Source: DAOVDI01 sp965373045 (lineage in GTDB: Bacteria; Acidobacteriota; Aminicenantia; Aminicenantales; Aminicenantaceae). Taken from it: a stretch of DNA of 30,210 bases. Where the stretch lies: assembly GCA_965373045.1 (NCBI GenBank), contig CBDVEQ010000008.1, positions 1 through 30,210 on the forward strand, written 5' to 3'. The stretch's first letter is position 1, and every line of letters starts with the position of its first letter. A program made the translations under genes and the position numbers. This document shows, one piece after another, positions 22,266 to 30,210 of the stretch. A model generated the notes under the pieces. The model saw only the letters and a program-made list of their open reading frames with translations, was not told the DNA's origin and searched no databases.

Positions 22266-23381
22266 TTAGAAGGCTTCGTTGGGCATGATATAAAAGCCCG
22301 AAGTGCCTTTCCCGAAACCATAATCTAATCTGATATTGGTTCCTTCCTTGGGAACGACCAGGATACGGAGTCCGATACCAACAGAATATTTGAGATCCCC
22401 CAGGTTCAGCTTGCCGAGTTTATCCGCCACATCCGAAACATTTGCGAACACCACCGCTCCGAATAATTTCCAGATTTTCATTCTCAGTTCGGTCTGAAGG
22501 ACCATCATGGACATATCTCTATAACGCCCGCTGTAGTAGCCCCGCATGACCTTGTCTCCCCCAATTTCGGACATGTGCCGAAAGGTCGGTGAACCGGTCA
22601 CATATTGGAGGATCGCCTGGACCGCAAAAACATGGGATTTGAGAACGGGAAAATACTTTTTGAGATCAAATTTAACAGTGGTGAATTTAAAATCGCTTCC
22701 GAATATCGGGGAATTGAAGTTGGTAGTCAACTGGAAATAGTTTCCTTTACGGGGAAAGAAGATGTTGTCGCGCCTGTCCCAGTGGAGGATGAAGCCAAGG
22801 GATGAAAGATTGCCCCCATCGCTGCCGGTGATGAGTCCTGAAGCGAGCTGTTTGTCCTCTTCAACTTCGACAATATTGAGGTTTTCGAATTTGTACTGGA
22901 TGCCCACATACAGTCTCTCTTCTGGAAGGATTCTTCTCTGGAGACTCAAGTCGAAATTGAACATCTTTGGTGTGTAATCTTCTTCCCACTCATCCAGGGT
23001 TTGGTTCCCGTATCCCCAGAATTTATTGGAGAATTTGCTGATTTTAAAGTATGCGTTAATGATATAGGCTTCATTCTTCAAGTAGATTTCTGGCTTGATC
23101 TCTATGCCGTACTGCTTGTTCTGGGTGTAGTATGCCTGAAAATACAGGGAAGAAGGCCTTGCGTCTTCGGGGCTGCCTTTGGCCCTGTACGTGAGAAGCC
23201 CTCCTCCTCCGAGTCCCAAGCGTGTCTCAGGCATGTAAAAGATGATAGGCAGCACGACAGTGCTTATTCTTTTATCCTTCTTTTTTTCTTTTTCCTTATT
23301 TTCCACTCCCAATCCTAGACTGGTCAAAGTGATCAATATCAAAGATGAAAATAAAATGAGAAGAGGTGTCCGTTTAAGCAT
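22266..23381 (-). CDS. Outer-membrane barrel protein, Omp85/BamA surface-antigen family
   Basis: 371 aa with a signal peptide (~1-26) and a short charged linker (NKEKEKKKDKR). The rest is alternating beta strands of a 16-strand-like barrel: LGLGGGGLLTYR near the start, FILHWDRRDNIFFPRKGNYF in the middle, and GGDKVMRGYYSGRYRD (~280), which matches the (V/M)RGY motif of the Omp85 lid loop. The C-terminus ends in Phe, the outer-membrane insertion signal. No POTRA domains are present, so it is a short member and not BamA itself; transport or surface roles are possible. The start has AAAGGAGG four bases before ATG. It follows K5 on the same strand after 179 bp and converges with the kinase remnant. 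Confidence 0.87.
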   Translation of the reverse strand: MLKRTPLLILFSSLILITLTSLGLGVENKEKEKKKDKRISTVVLPIIFYMPETRLGLGGGGLLTYRAKGSPEDARPSSLYFQAYYTQNKQYGIEIKPEIYLKNEAYIINAYFKISKFSNKFWGYGNQTLDEWEEDYTPKMFNFDLSLQRRILPEERLYVGIQYKFENLNIVEVEEDKQLASGLITGSDGGNLSSLGFILHWDRRDNIFFPRKGNYFQLTTNFNSPIFGSDFKFTTVKFDLKKYFPVLKSHVFAVQAILQYVTGSPTFRHMSEIGGDKVMRGYYSGRYRDMSMMVLQTELRMKIWKLFGAVVFANVSDVADKLGKLNLGDLKYSVGIGLRILVVPKEGTNIRLDYGFGKGTSGFYIMPNEAF

Positions 23382-23397
23382 CTGTCCTCCTTTTGCT

Positions 23398-23426
23398 AAA
23401 TTTACACCCTTTTATCTCCTATATTG
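23398..23426. repeat. Degenerate intergenic repeat, copy 2
   Basis: Shares CCCTTTTATCTCCT and similar flanks with 11438-11466. It lies just upstream of the ribosome site of the barrel gene. The 179-bp gap between the barrel gene and K5 shows no other recognisable feature. Confidence 0.5.
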
Positions 23427-23560
23427 CTCCCATGTTTCTTTCGCCGGTAAGCAGGGTCTTTAATCCTGTATCCAAGAAATAGATTTTTTTGCCGCATATA
23501 CTCTATCTGTATAAGATGTGGACCATTTCGAGATGGATCTTATAAGACTTGTACGGGATC

Positions 23561-26500
23561 CTACTGATATGGTTGCTGTCGCCCGCTTGACTTCAGCCAT
23601 TTTTTCACATCATTGACTTCAGGAAACGTCTGGTTCGCATCCTCGATAATACGAAAGAATCTTTCATAGTTCTGCTTAGCTTTATCGACATTTCCCATAG
23701 ACCGGTGAAGACCGCCCAACTCAAAGAGGGTTTTAGTATAGAGATTTCCGCAGTGCATACGGCCAACAGTTAGAGGAATAATTTTTTCATACTGCTTGAG
23801 GCTTTGTTCGGTTTCACCAGCCTTAAAGTATGCCGATGCCAGGGAGAAGTGAAACAAAGAATGACAATCATTGGCATAAAAAGCAGCCGGGAGCAGAGAG
23901 ATGGCCTTCTGAAAACTTCCGGCGGCCTGGGCATAATTGCCTTGTGATGTGCTGATCATTCCCTCTAAATGGTGCGCATATCGGACCGACGACTTCTTCA
24001 TCGAGACATCGATCAAATCATGGAGATCTTGAGCTGTTTTCCCCGCCTCTTCGAGAAATCCTTGGCTCAGCACAATCATTCCCCTGAGGTGAAGAATTCG
24101 TCTCTGTTGTTCCAGTGCATCTATCCTCACAGCACTCTCCCAACCAAATACGCACTCCTCCAAAGCCCGGTCATAATCTCCTGAACTATAGAGAACATAG
24201 GCAAGGCTGGTATGATAGGCCGCCTTTTGGACCAAATCCCCGAGCATTTCAGAGAGTTCAACGCCCTCCTGGAAGTGATTTTCCGCCTCTTTAAATTGGC
24301 CTCTCAGCAGGCTGAGGGAACCGGAGCGCATCAAGCCCATATAATGAACCGAGGGCTCCTGGGTTTCCAGAAGTTTAAGATATATGTTTTCGGCTTCCTC
24401 CAGATCTCCGCTGTAGAGAGCGATGTCTCCTTGCACGACATCATTGAAATAATGAGAGGGATCAAGGGAAAAGATCTTTCCGGCCTCATCGCTGGCCAGA
24501 TCAAGTTTTCCCTGAGCGAGATAAATCTGGGCCAAGTTGTAATGAGTAGACGTATTATCAGAAATATTTTGGATGTTATCTGTGAGGGCATCAACGGCTT
24601 TTTGATACTGCCCGCTCCGGGCATAGGCCGCAGAGAGATTTCTGTACAGGTGGACCGAATCACTCCCTAACCGTTTATTGACTTCAAATCTCTCTATGGC
24701 TTTGTTCCAGTCTTCCAAATAAGCGTAAAGGGACCCGAGATTAATATTCCCTGCCTCATCCAAGGGATACAATGCAAGAAGTCTATCATAGGCTGCGATC
24801 GCTTCTCCGAATGTCTTCTCGGACTGGGAAAAATACTGGCCCTGGATGGTGAAGCGTTCCCTCTCAGAGACATGCAAGCTCAGATCATAGGCCATCTGGC
24901 CTCGTTCAAGAGCCTTAGATTTATAGCCCAGATATTTATAGGCAAGAGACAGGATACGGTAGGCCATGGCAAATTCGGAATCGAGTCCGACAGCCACTTC
25001 CATCATAGCAATGGTGTTGGCATAATCCCCTCTTTTAAAAAACTCTGTTCCCTGACTGTAATAGCCGAAGGCTTCGGGTGAACTTGTGGTGAGCACTCCT
25101 GCTTCTTCATCGATATCCCCGGCGATTTCTCGGCTTGAAAACTTGAATGTTGTCTTGATCTTTATGGTCAGCTCATCGACCATGGCGAAGATGCTTCCCT
25201 CTCCTTCCCCCTGAACGGATTCTGAGCCTAGTATCTCCCCTGTACGTGCATTCTGCATCATGATGGAAATGCGCCAGGTTTCATCGGCTAAAGTATACCT
25301 TCCGACCAACACATTTTCCACCTCTCCTCGTTCCGAGATCTTTTTCAGGTTTTCTGAGGAATATGTTTTGGCTCCTAAAAGACTCGTTTTTTCTAGGATA
25401 TTGAAGAGTCTCTCTCCACTCAAAATCCTAAGATACTTGGATTGGCTGAGGTCGTATATGAGCAAATCGGAGAGTCCCTTTCGCCAGTGCTCGAGTTTTT
25501 CATCACCCGTGTTGTTCTCAAAATACATGATGGCTAAAGAGGGCTGTCCGCTCCCCGTCCTCACGGCTTTTTTTCCAGAAAAAACCTGCAAAAGAACAAC
25601 AACCAGCAGGATGGAGACAACTCCGATAATGGCCGGAACCAGTATTTTTTTGGTGTCGAAAGTGACCGTGATTTGTTTGGAAAGTCGTGTTTTCCTTTCC
25701 GGCACAACTTTTTCTATTGTCGATATGTTTTCTGTTATACTCCTAAAATCTTCCAGCAGTTCACCGGTTGTCTGATACCTCTGCTTTTTATCCTTGGCCA
25801 TGCACTTGAGAATGATCCGGTTCAACTCCAAAGGAATCTGGGCATTGACGTCTTTAGGCGGCTTTGGCTCCTCGATTTTGTGTTTGACCGCCACACTTAG
25901 GGGCGTATCTCCTTCAAAGGGGAGCCTCCCCGTCACCAATTCATAGAGGATGACTCCCAACGAATAAATATCCGTACGGGCATCAATCTCTTTTCCCTCG
26001 ACTTGTTCCGGTGACATGTATTCGGGGGTGCCGATAATTACTCCCGTATCGGTGAGGCCTTTGGTCTTTGTGGAACGGGCAATGCCAAAATCAGTGATTT
26101 TGGCGTTTCCTTCCATATCGATCATGATGTTCTGGGGTTTTAAATCCCGGTGGATAACGCCCAACCGGTGGGCTTCATCCAGGCCTTGGCCAACCTGTTC
26201 CATAATGTGCACAGCCTTTCCGACGGATATCTGACCGGCCCGTCTGATCAGGCTCTTCAAATCCTCACCAGAGATATATTCCATAGTGATAAAGGGCATG
26301 CCCTCGGCTTCACTGAGGTCATACATGCGGCAAACATGCCTGTGGGCGATCTGGCGGGCCAGTTTCAGCTCGTTGCGGAACCGCTCAACCGTTTTTTCTT
26401 CAGAGGCAATCTCCGGATTGAGCAACTTCAGAGCGATTTTTTCATGAATGGTCGTATCCTGAACTTTGTAGACCCTCCCCATTCCCCCGATACCTATCTC

Positions 26501-26692
26501 CTCGATCACCTGGTACCGGTCGGCAAAAGTGCTGCCAATAGGGAGTTCTTTAATGAAAGTGAAAAGAGTTTGAGTGGGAGAGAGAACGTGTTCCCTTAAA
26601 GGGCGAAGAGATGTTCCACATTGATGACAGAAAAGGCTCTCCTCAGGATTTTCGGCTCGACATTTGGGGCATTCCATTTTATCTAAAGTCAC
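23561..26692 (-). CDS. K5: zinc-ribbon transmembrane Ser/Thr kinase with TolB-like domain and long TPR array
   Basis: 1043 aa. The zinc ribbon has C8, C11, C22 and C25. The kinase spans ~59-320: GIGGMGRVY, Lys89, HRDLKPQN with Asp183, DFG Asp201, GTPEYMSPEQ. The membrane helix is at ~350-371; its juxtamembrane segment ITVT...KK resembles that of K1, its closest relative here. A FlgO/TolB-like part follows (LAIMYFENNTGDEKLEHWRK), then TPRs from ~540 to 1030. The start is uncertain: GTG at 26692, or the ATG at 26677 that gives MECPKC; neither has a well-placed ribosome site. It starts 39 bp after the FHA-PP2C gene, so kinase and phosphatase are probably co-expressed. Confidence 0.92.
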   Translation of the reverse strand: MTLDKMECPKCRAENPEESLFCHQCGTSLRPLREHVLSPTQTLFTFIKELPIGSTFADRYQVIEEIGIGGMGRVYKVQDTTIHEKIALKLLNPEIASEEKTVERFRNELKLARQIAHRHVCRMYDLSEAEGMPFITMEYISGEDLKSLIRRAGQISVGKAVHIMEQVGQGLDEAHRLGVIHRDLKPQNIMIDMEGNAKITDFGIARSTKTKGLTDTGVIIGTPEYMSPEQVEGKEIDARTDIYSLGVILYELVTGRLPFEGDTPLSVAVKHKIEEPKPPKDVNAQIPLELNRIILKCMAKDKKQRYQTTGELLEDFRSITENISTIEKVVPERKTRLSKQITVTFDTKKILVPAIIGVVSILLVVVLLQVFSGKKAVRTGSGQPSLAIMYFENNTGDEKLEHWRKGLSDLLIYDLSQSKYLRILSGERLFNILEKTSLLGAKTYSSENLKKISERGEVENVLVGRYTLADETWRISIMMQNARTGEILGSESVQGEGEGSIFAMVDELTIKIKTTFKFSSREIAGDIDEEAGVLTTSSPEAFGYYSQGTEFFKRGDYANTIAMMEVAVGLDSEFAMAYRILSLAYKYLGYKSKALERGQMAYDLSLHVSERERFTIQGQYFSQSEKTFGEAIAAYDRLLALYPLDEAGNINLGSLYAYLEDWNKAIERFEVNKRLGSDSVHLYRNLSAAYARSGQYQKAVDALTDNIQNISDNTSTHYNLAQIYLAQGKLDLASDEAGKIFSLDPSHYFNDVVQGDIALYSGDLEEAENIYLKLLETQEPSVHYMGLMRSGSLSLLRGQFKEAENHFQEGVELSEMLGDLVQKAAYHTSLAYVLYSSGDYDRALEECVFGWESAVRIDALEQQRRILHLRGMIVLSQGFLEEAGKTAQDLHDLIDVSMKKSSVRYAHHLEGMISTSQGNYAQAAGSFQKAISLLPAAFYANDCHSLFHFSLASAYFKAGETEQSLKQYEKIIPLTVGRMHCGNLYTKTLFELGGLHRSMGNVDKAKQNYERFFRIIEDANQTFPEVNDVKKWLKSSGRQQPYQ

Positions 26693-26731
26693 ACCCTGTT
26701 CGATTAAATCTTTCGTGAGAAGGAGCGGTTA

Positions 26732-28408
26732 TTAAGAAACTCTTTTGATGATGACAAGAGTCATATCGTCCATTTGATCGGTACCAGATGTGAATGAATC
26801 GACTTCCTCATATATTTTTTCCAGAATCTTCTGTGCAGACAATTTGGAGTGCTTTCGCAAAAATTTTATAAGTCCCTTCTCTTCGAAATCTTTATTTTCC
26901 TTATTCCTGCTTTCGGTAATTCCATCAGTAAAAATAACAGCTGTATCTCCAGGATTTAAAGTCACTTTTTTTACTTTATAAACCTGGGAAGGAAACATAC
27001 CTAAACATAAACCGCAGCTTCCCAAACGATGGATTTTCCCTCTTTTGTCGAGTATTAATGGAGGATTATGCCCGGCATTGACATATCTTAACTCGCCACT
27101 TTTTTTGTCAAGTTCACAAAAGAAAAACGTAATAAAACTATTGATAGGAGAACTCCGGTGGATAAAATCGTTCAGTTTTGTAGCCATTTTCGCTAATTTG
27201 TATTGAGGATGGATATCCGAATGAAGAGCGGCCCTCAAGGAGGCCATGAGAAGGGAAGCACTCACTCCTTTCCCAGAAACATCAGCGACAATAATCCCCA
27301 AGCATGAAGGATTAATAGAGATAAAATCATAATAATCCCCCCCGACTTGATAACAGGGGATGTTGTTGCCGGCAATCTCAAAGTTTTTACAACTTGGATT
27401 TTCCTTCGGAAGAAAATCTTTCTGAATTTGGGAAGCTAAAGAAAGCTCCTTTTCCATTTTTTCTTTCTCGATGGATTGGTCTGTAAGTTTAGCATTTTCA
27501 ATCTTGATCGCAGCCAAATTGGACAAAAGAGTCAGAAGCCTCAGGTCCTCATCAGAGAATTTCTCAAGAATGGATATTCGGTCAGAATAGATGATTCCGA
27601 TGATCTCCTTATTATTCCATAAAGGAACACACATTGCAGAATGGATGTTTAATTTAATTATACTCTCCTGAGCTTTGAAACGCGGATCAGCTTGGACATC
27701 AGAAGCCAGGACTGCAGAATGTTTATTAACAGCCATATTGATAATACTCTGGCTCACCTGAATCTTTTGATTTATAAGCTTCTTGTTATGAATACGAACT
27801 ACTTTTGAAATGAGTTGAGCAGGATTGCCTTCTTTCAGCATCAAAATTCCTCTGTCCATAGGAAGATTCTCTATAATTAGATCCATAATGTGCTCTAAAA
27901 GTTCGTTTATAGGCATATGAAGAATCAAAGCTTTACTGACTTCACTTATGGCGGAGAAAGATCTATGTTCTGATTTAATCCTTTCTATATCAAAAGGTTT
28001 TGCTGCGGCTTTTATTGTTGTACTGATATCAGGCTTCTTCAGAATTTCTTCAAGATGCATTATGGTATTAATATTTGCAGAGGAGGATAGACCATCTGTG
28101 ACTTCAACATTTGTCGAAAGTTCCTTATTGAAGATAATTCTTGTAGAACCGATGAGGATTTCATCTCCTTTATTAAGTTCGGTCTCAGATAAAACTTTAT
28201 TACCATTCAGAAAAGTTCCATTTTTGCTGTTGTTATCTCGAACCGCATACCCTGTTTCTGAAGGATAAATAATGGCATGATGCCCTGAACTAAACGGATC
28301 ATGAATGGAAATATCATTGTCAGCAGACCTCCCTACAGAAATCTTCTGCTTTTTGAGAGGAAAACGGAAAAATTCTCCCTTTTTTGGATAAACATAAAGT
28401 ATTGGCAT
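26732..28408 (-). CDS. FHA-GAF-PP2C (SpoIIE/RsbU-type) Ser/Thr phosphatase
   Basis: 558 aa. The FHA domain is at ~1-95 with the phosphothreonine pocket GRS (26-28), SSGHH (40-44) and NSKNGTFLNG. A GAF domain is at ~150-305 (DRGILMLKE ... SAMCVPLWNNKEIIGIIYSD). A short coiled linker (~306-330) leads to the phosphatase: QVGGDYYDF (355-362), VADVSGKG (375-381), FTDGITES (493-500) and DDMTLVIIK (547-555), holding the metal-binding Asp residues. This class removes phosphate from Ser/Thr proteins such as anti-sigma antagonists. The FHA could dock it to autophosphorylated kinases, and K5 is next door; that pairing is inference. It has a promoter at 28426-28455, no clear Shine-Dalgarno, and a leader of only ~11 nt. 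Confidence 0.93.
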   Translation of the reverse strand: MPILYVYPKKGEFFRFPLKKQKISVGRSADNDISIHDPFSSGHHAIIYPSETGYAVRDNNSKNGTFLNGNKVLSETELNKGDEILIGSTRIIFNKELSTNVEVTDGLSSSANINTIMHLEEILKKPDISTTIKAAAKPFDIERIKSEHRSFSAISEVSKALILHMPINELLEHIMDLIIENLPMDRGILMLKEGNPAQLISKVVRIHNKKLINQKIQVSQSIINMAVNKHSAVLASDVQADPRFKAQESIIKLNIHSAMCVPLWNNKEIIGIIYSDRISILEKFSDEDLRLLTLLSNLAAIKIENAKLTDQSIEKEKMEKELSLASQIQKDFLPKENPSCKNFEIAGNNIPCYQVGGDYYDFISINPSCLGIIVADVSGKGVSASLLMASLRAALHSDIHPQYKLAKMATKLNDFIHRSSPINSFITFFFCELDKKSGELRYVNAGHNPPLILDKRGKIHRLGSCGLCLGMFPSQVYKVKKVTLNPGDTAVIFTDGITESRNKENKDFEEKGLIKFLRKHSKLSAQKILEKIYEEVDSFTSGTDQMDDMTLVIIKRVS

Positions 28409-28425
28409 CGGAGTTTGCTGTTTTG

Positions 28426-28455
28426 ATTATAATCTTAAAAGACGGAAGGTTTCAA
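28426..28455 (-). promoter_or_regulatory. Internal promoter of the phosphatase-kinase unit
   Basis: On the - strand: TTGAAA (28450-28455), 18-bp spacer, consensus TATAAT (28426-28431). It sits in the 52-bp gap after the HEAT gene, ~18 bp before the ATG at 28408, giving a very short leader. Confidence 0.6.
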
Positions 28456-28460
28456 GAAAA

Positions 28461-30210
28461 TTAGGCTTTTTCTAAAATCTTAAGCATTTTTCTACATTTC
28501 CTGACTTTATCTTCAAAGGGAGTATCATCAATCAAGGGCAGAAGAACCTCCTTTATTTCTTTTCTTAACATGTTGTCAAGAAGCTCGATAGAATAATCTA
28601 TTGATTTTTTTGTTCCAGTACAAATATTTTGATAGGCTCTATTGATATCTTCTCTGGGATAGATTAAACTTATCAATTCAAAAATGTGTTTGAGAGAGCG
28701 AGCTAAACTATTCTCTAAATCTATAGCCAAATGCTCTTTTTTCTTATCTGCCATTAAATCATTCATTTCTATCAAAATCAGGTAACTTTTTTTTATTTTC
28801 TGAATTATCTCAGGCAATATTATCTTTTCCTGAAACAGAAGTTGTGAGTCTCTAGATCTCATTTTATACATAGCTTCGATGATTTCATCCTCTACATCCT
28901 TTCTTTTCCTTTTTAATTCTAAAGCCAATAAATCCGCTGCTTTTTGAGAACCTATTCTGACCAGGATGTCAGGAATGGATTTTCGTATATGTATATCTTC
29001 TTCAGAGTCCCCCAAATAATCCTTTAACGTCCCTATGATCTTAACTCCATATTCTACCAAAGCCTTGCTGGCCACCCGGTAAGTAGTGGGCTTGCTCAAC
29101 TGTTGAATAATGAGATGTACAAGCTCCCTCCTTCTTAGCTTTCCAGCACTCTCGATTGCATAGCTAATTACTTCTGGCGACTCATCCCTAAGCAGTTTAC
29201 TAAGATTACGGACGAGATTTGAGGTTGGTTTCATCATTCCCAGGACCTTGGCTGCCTCCATCCTGGAAACCTCTGCCTCCTTGCTTGCCTCATCCACAAT
29301 CATACCGATCTTTTCCTGCATTAGCTCCTGATAAACATCCAGTGACATGATTTCCTTAATTTGAGTATCAATGCTATCATCTTCCAGAGCATCATCAATT
29401 TCCGGGATTAATACTTCTCCATCCAATTCTAGAAGTGAATCCATGGAACCAGCTCTTATTTCATCTGATTTGTATGAGATTATCTTTTTCAGTTCAGGGC
29501 TCATCCCTTCTCTTTTGACAAGATCAAAAAGATTCATAGCATACAAAACCGAACTTCTTTTCTTGCTTTGGAGCGTATCAAAGACCAGCTTTGTCATATC
29601 AACATCAATATTCTCACTTACAAATTTATCAGCATCTTGCCATTTAATCTTCAAGTTTTTCTTCACAATACTTACATATTCTCTGGTGATCATCAGATTG
29701 AACAGAATCCAAAAAAGGATAACAACGATCGTGATGAAACTAATTTGTTTTAAAGTAAAATGCAGGACTGAAAAAAACAGAAGAAGAAGAAGAGCTCCTA
29801 AGCCTTTAGCAAACTTGTTCACAAACATATCGATGAATACTTTCGCTTTGTACTTAATGTCAGGAGGAATGGGGATATACAGCAGCTCCCTGACAGATTG
29901 ACTGAGTGAATGAGCTAGACTTTTGTCAGTACCTTTGATAATGACGGCCCAATAAACCAATGGAATCAGAGGTACCAAGAAAATCGCACCAGCGCCGATC
30001 AATAAAAACAAGGGAGCAATCACAAGAGCGATACGGATTCCAAAATTTTTAAGGATGCGGTTGGTTAAAAAAATATGAAGCAAAGAGGAAAAAATCAGCA
30101 ATACAGTAAAAAAAGTGCCCAGAAAAGCAGTCCTCAAATCTGTATTTTCATAGGTCATTTTAACGATAGTATTAAACTGAAAATCAATCAGAGTCGTTAC
30201 AATAATAGCC
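28461..30210 (-). CDS. Transporter-like membrane protein fused to HEAT repeats (5' end outside window)
   Basis: The frame stays open through an ATG at 30158 to the window edge (AIIVTTLIDFQFNTIVK before it), so the gene is partial; at least 583 codons are visible. The first ~160 residues hold about five hydrophobic helices with the pattern of the C-terminal half of an MFS or ATP/ADP-translocase-like (Npt1/Npt2, TLC) carrier: LIDFQFN, FLTNRILKNFGIRIALVIAP. From ~190 to the end the chain is soluble helical repeats of HEAT type, e.g. RMEAAKVLGMMKPTSNLVRN and LRDESPEVISYAIESAGKLR. Such fusions exist in other bacteria with unknown substrate. It is the upstream gene of a likely operon with the FHA-PP2C phosphatase and K5. 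Confidence 0.82.
   Translation of the reverse strand, partial: AIIVTTLIDFQFNTIVKMTYENTDLRTAFLGTFFTVLLIFSSLLHIFLTNRILKNFGIRIALVIAPLFLLIGAGAIFLVPLIPLVYWAVIIKGTDKSLAHSLSQSVRELLYIPIPPDIKYKAKVFIDMFVNKFAKGLGALLLLLFFSVLHFTLKQISFITIVVILFWILFNLMITREYVSIVKKNLKIKWQDADKFVSENIDVDMTKLVFDTLQSKKRSSVLYAMNLFDLVKREGMSPELKKIISYKSDEIRAGSMDSLLELDGEVLIPEIDDALEDDSIDTQIKEIMSLDVYQELMQEKIGMIVDEASKEAEVSRMEAAKVLGMMKPTSNLVRNLSKLLRDESPEVISYAIESAGKLRRRELVHLIIQQLSKPTTYRVASKALVEYGVKIIGTLKDYLGDSEEDIHIRKSIPDILVRIGSQKAADLLALELKRKRKDVEDEIIEAMYKMRSRDSQLLFQEKIILPEIIQKIKKSYLILIEMNDLMADKKKEHLAIDLENSLARSLKHIFELISLIYPREDINRAYQNICTGTKKSIDYSIELLDNMLRKEIKEVLLPLIDDTPFEDKVRKCRKMLKILEKA

Noticed and set aside
1..30210. CRISPR array, rRNA, tRNA or complete insertion sequence
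   Set aside because: No regularly spaced repeats, no cloverleaf-like sequence and no intact transposase were seen; the short repeats found are isolated pairs.

Overview
The window reads as a chromosomal piece of a bacterium with an outer membrane. It encodes an Omp85-type barrel, a lipoprotein and several exported proteins. The recurring family mix is PD40/TPR propeller proteins and very many transmembrane Ser/Thr kinases with an N-terminal zinc ribbon and C-terminal TPRs. That mix is most like Acidobacteriota or Candidatus Aminicenantes; this placement is inference from family content, not from a marker gene. No rRNA, tRNA or CRISPR array was seen.

Left part (1-6160): the 3' end of an OmpR-type response regulator, then an exported TPR/PD40 propeller protein (+ strand). 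Facing it are a PEGA lipoprotein and an unknown secreted protein that look co-transcribed (- strand), followed by a trans-sulfuration family PLP enzyme with a clear promoter.

Middle (6161-19750): four Hanks-type kinases on the - strand. K1 (6162-8855) and K2 (8979-11333) carry a zinc ribbon. K3 (11954-14581) lacks it and is followed in the same operon by a 113-aa protein of unknown family. K4 (16611-19334) has kinesin-light-chain-like TPRs and a long activation-loop insertion. Between K3 and K4 sit a periplasmic rhodanese and a beta-lactamase-like serine hydrolase (+ strand); the hydrolase gene overlaps the 3' end of K4. A small membrane protein gene lies upstream of K4.

Accessory patch (19750-22230): an AbiEi/AbiEii type IV toxin-antitoxin pair with a promoter and two palindromic operator candidates. 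Around it are fragments: the tail of a TPR protein, a piece of a second AbiEi gene, one copy of a 33-bp repeat, and a zinc-ribbon kinase gene that has lost its kinase domain but keeps its promoter.

Right part (22260-30210, all - strand): a probable operon of a membrane-transporter/HEAT protein (cut by the window edge), an FHA-GAF-PP2C phosphatase and kinase K5, then an Omp85-like barrel gene. Kinases plus a phosphopeptide-binding phosphatase suggest a dense Ser/Thr phosphosignalling neighbourhood. Intergenic regions contain short (28-33 bp) near-exact copies of other loci in the window, the most unusual structural signal I found.
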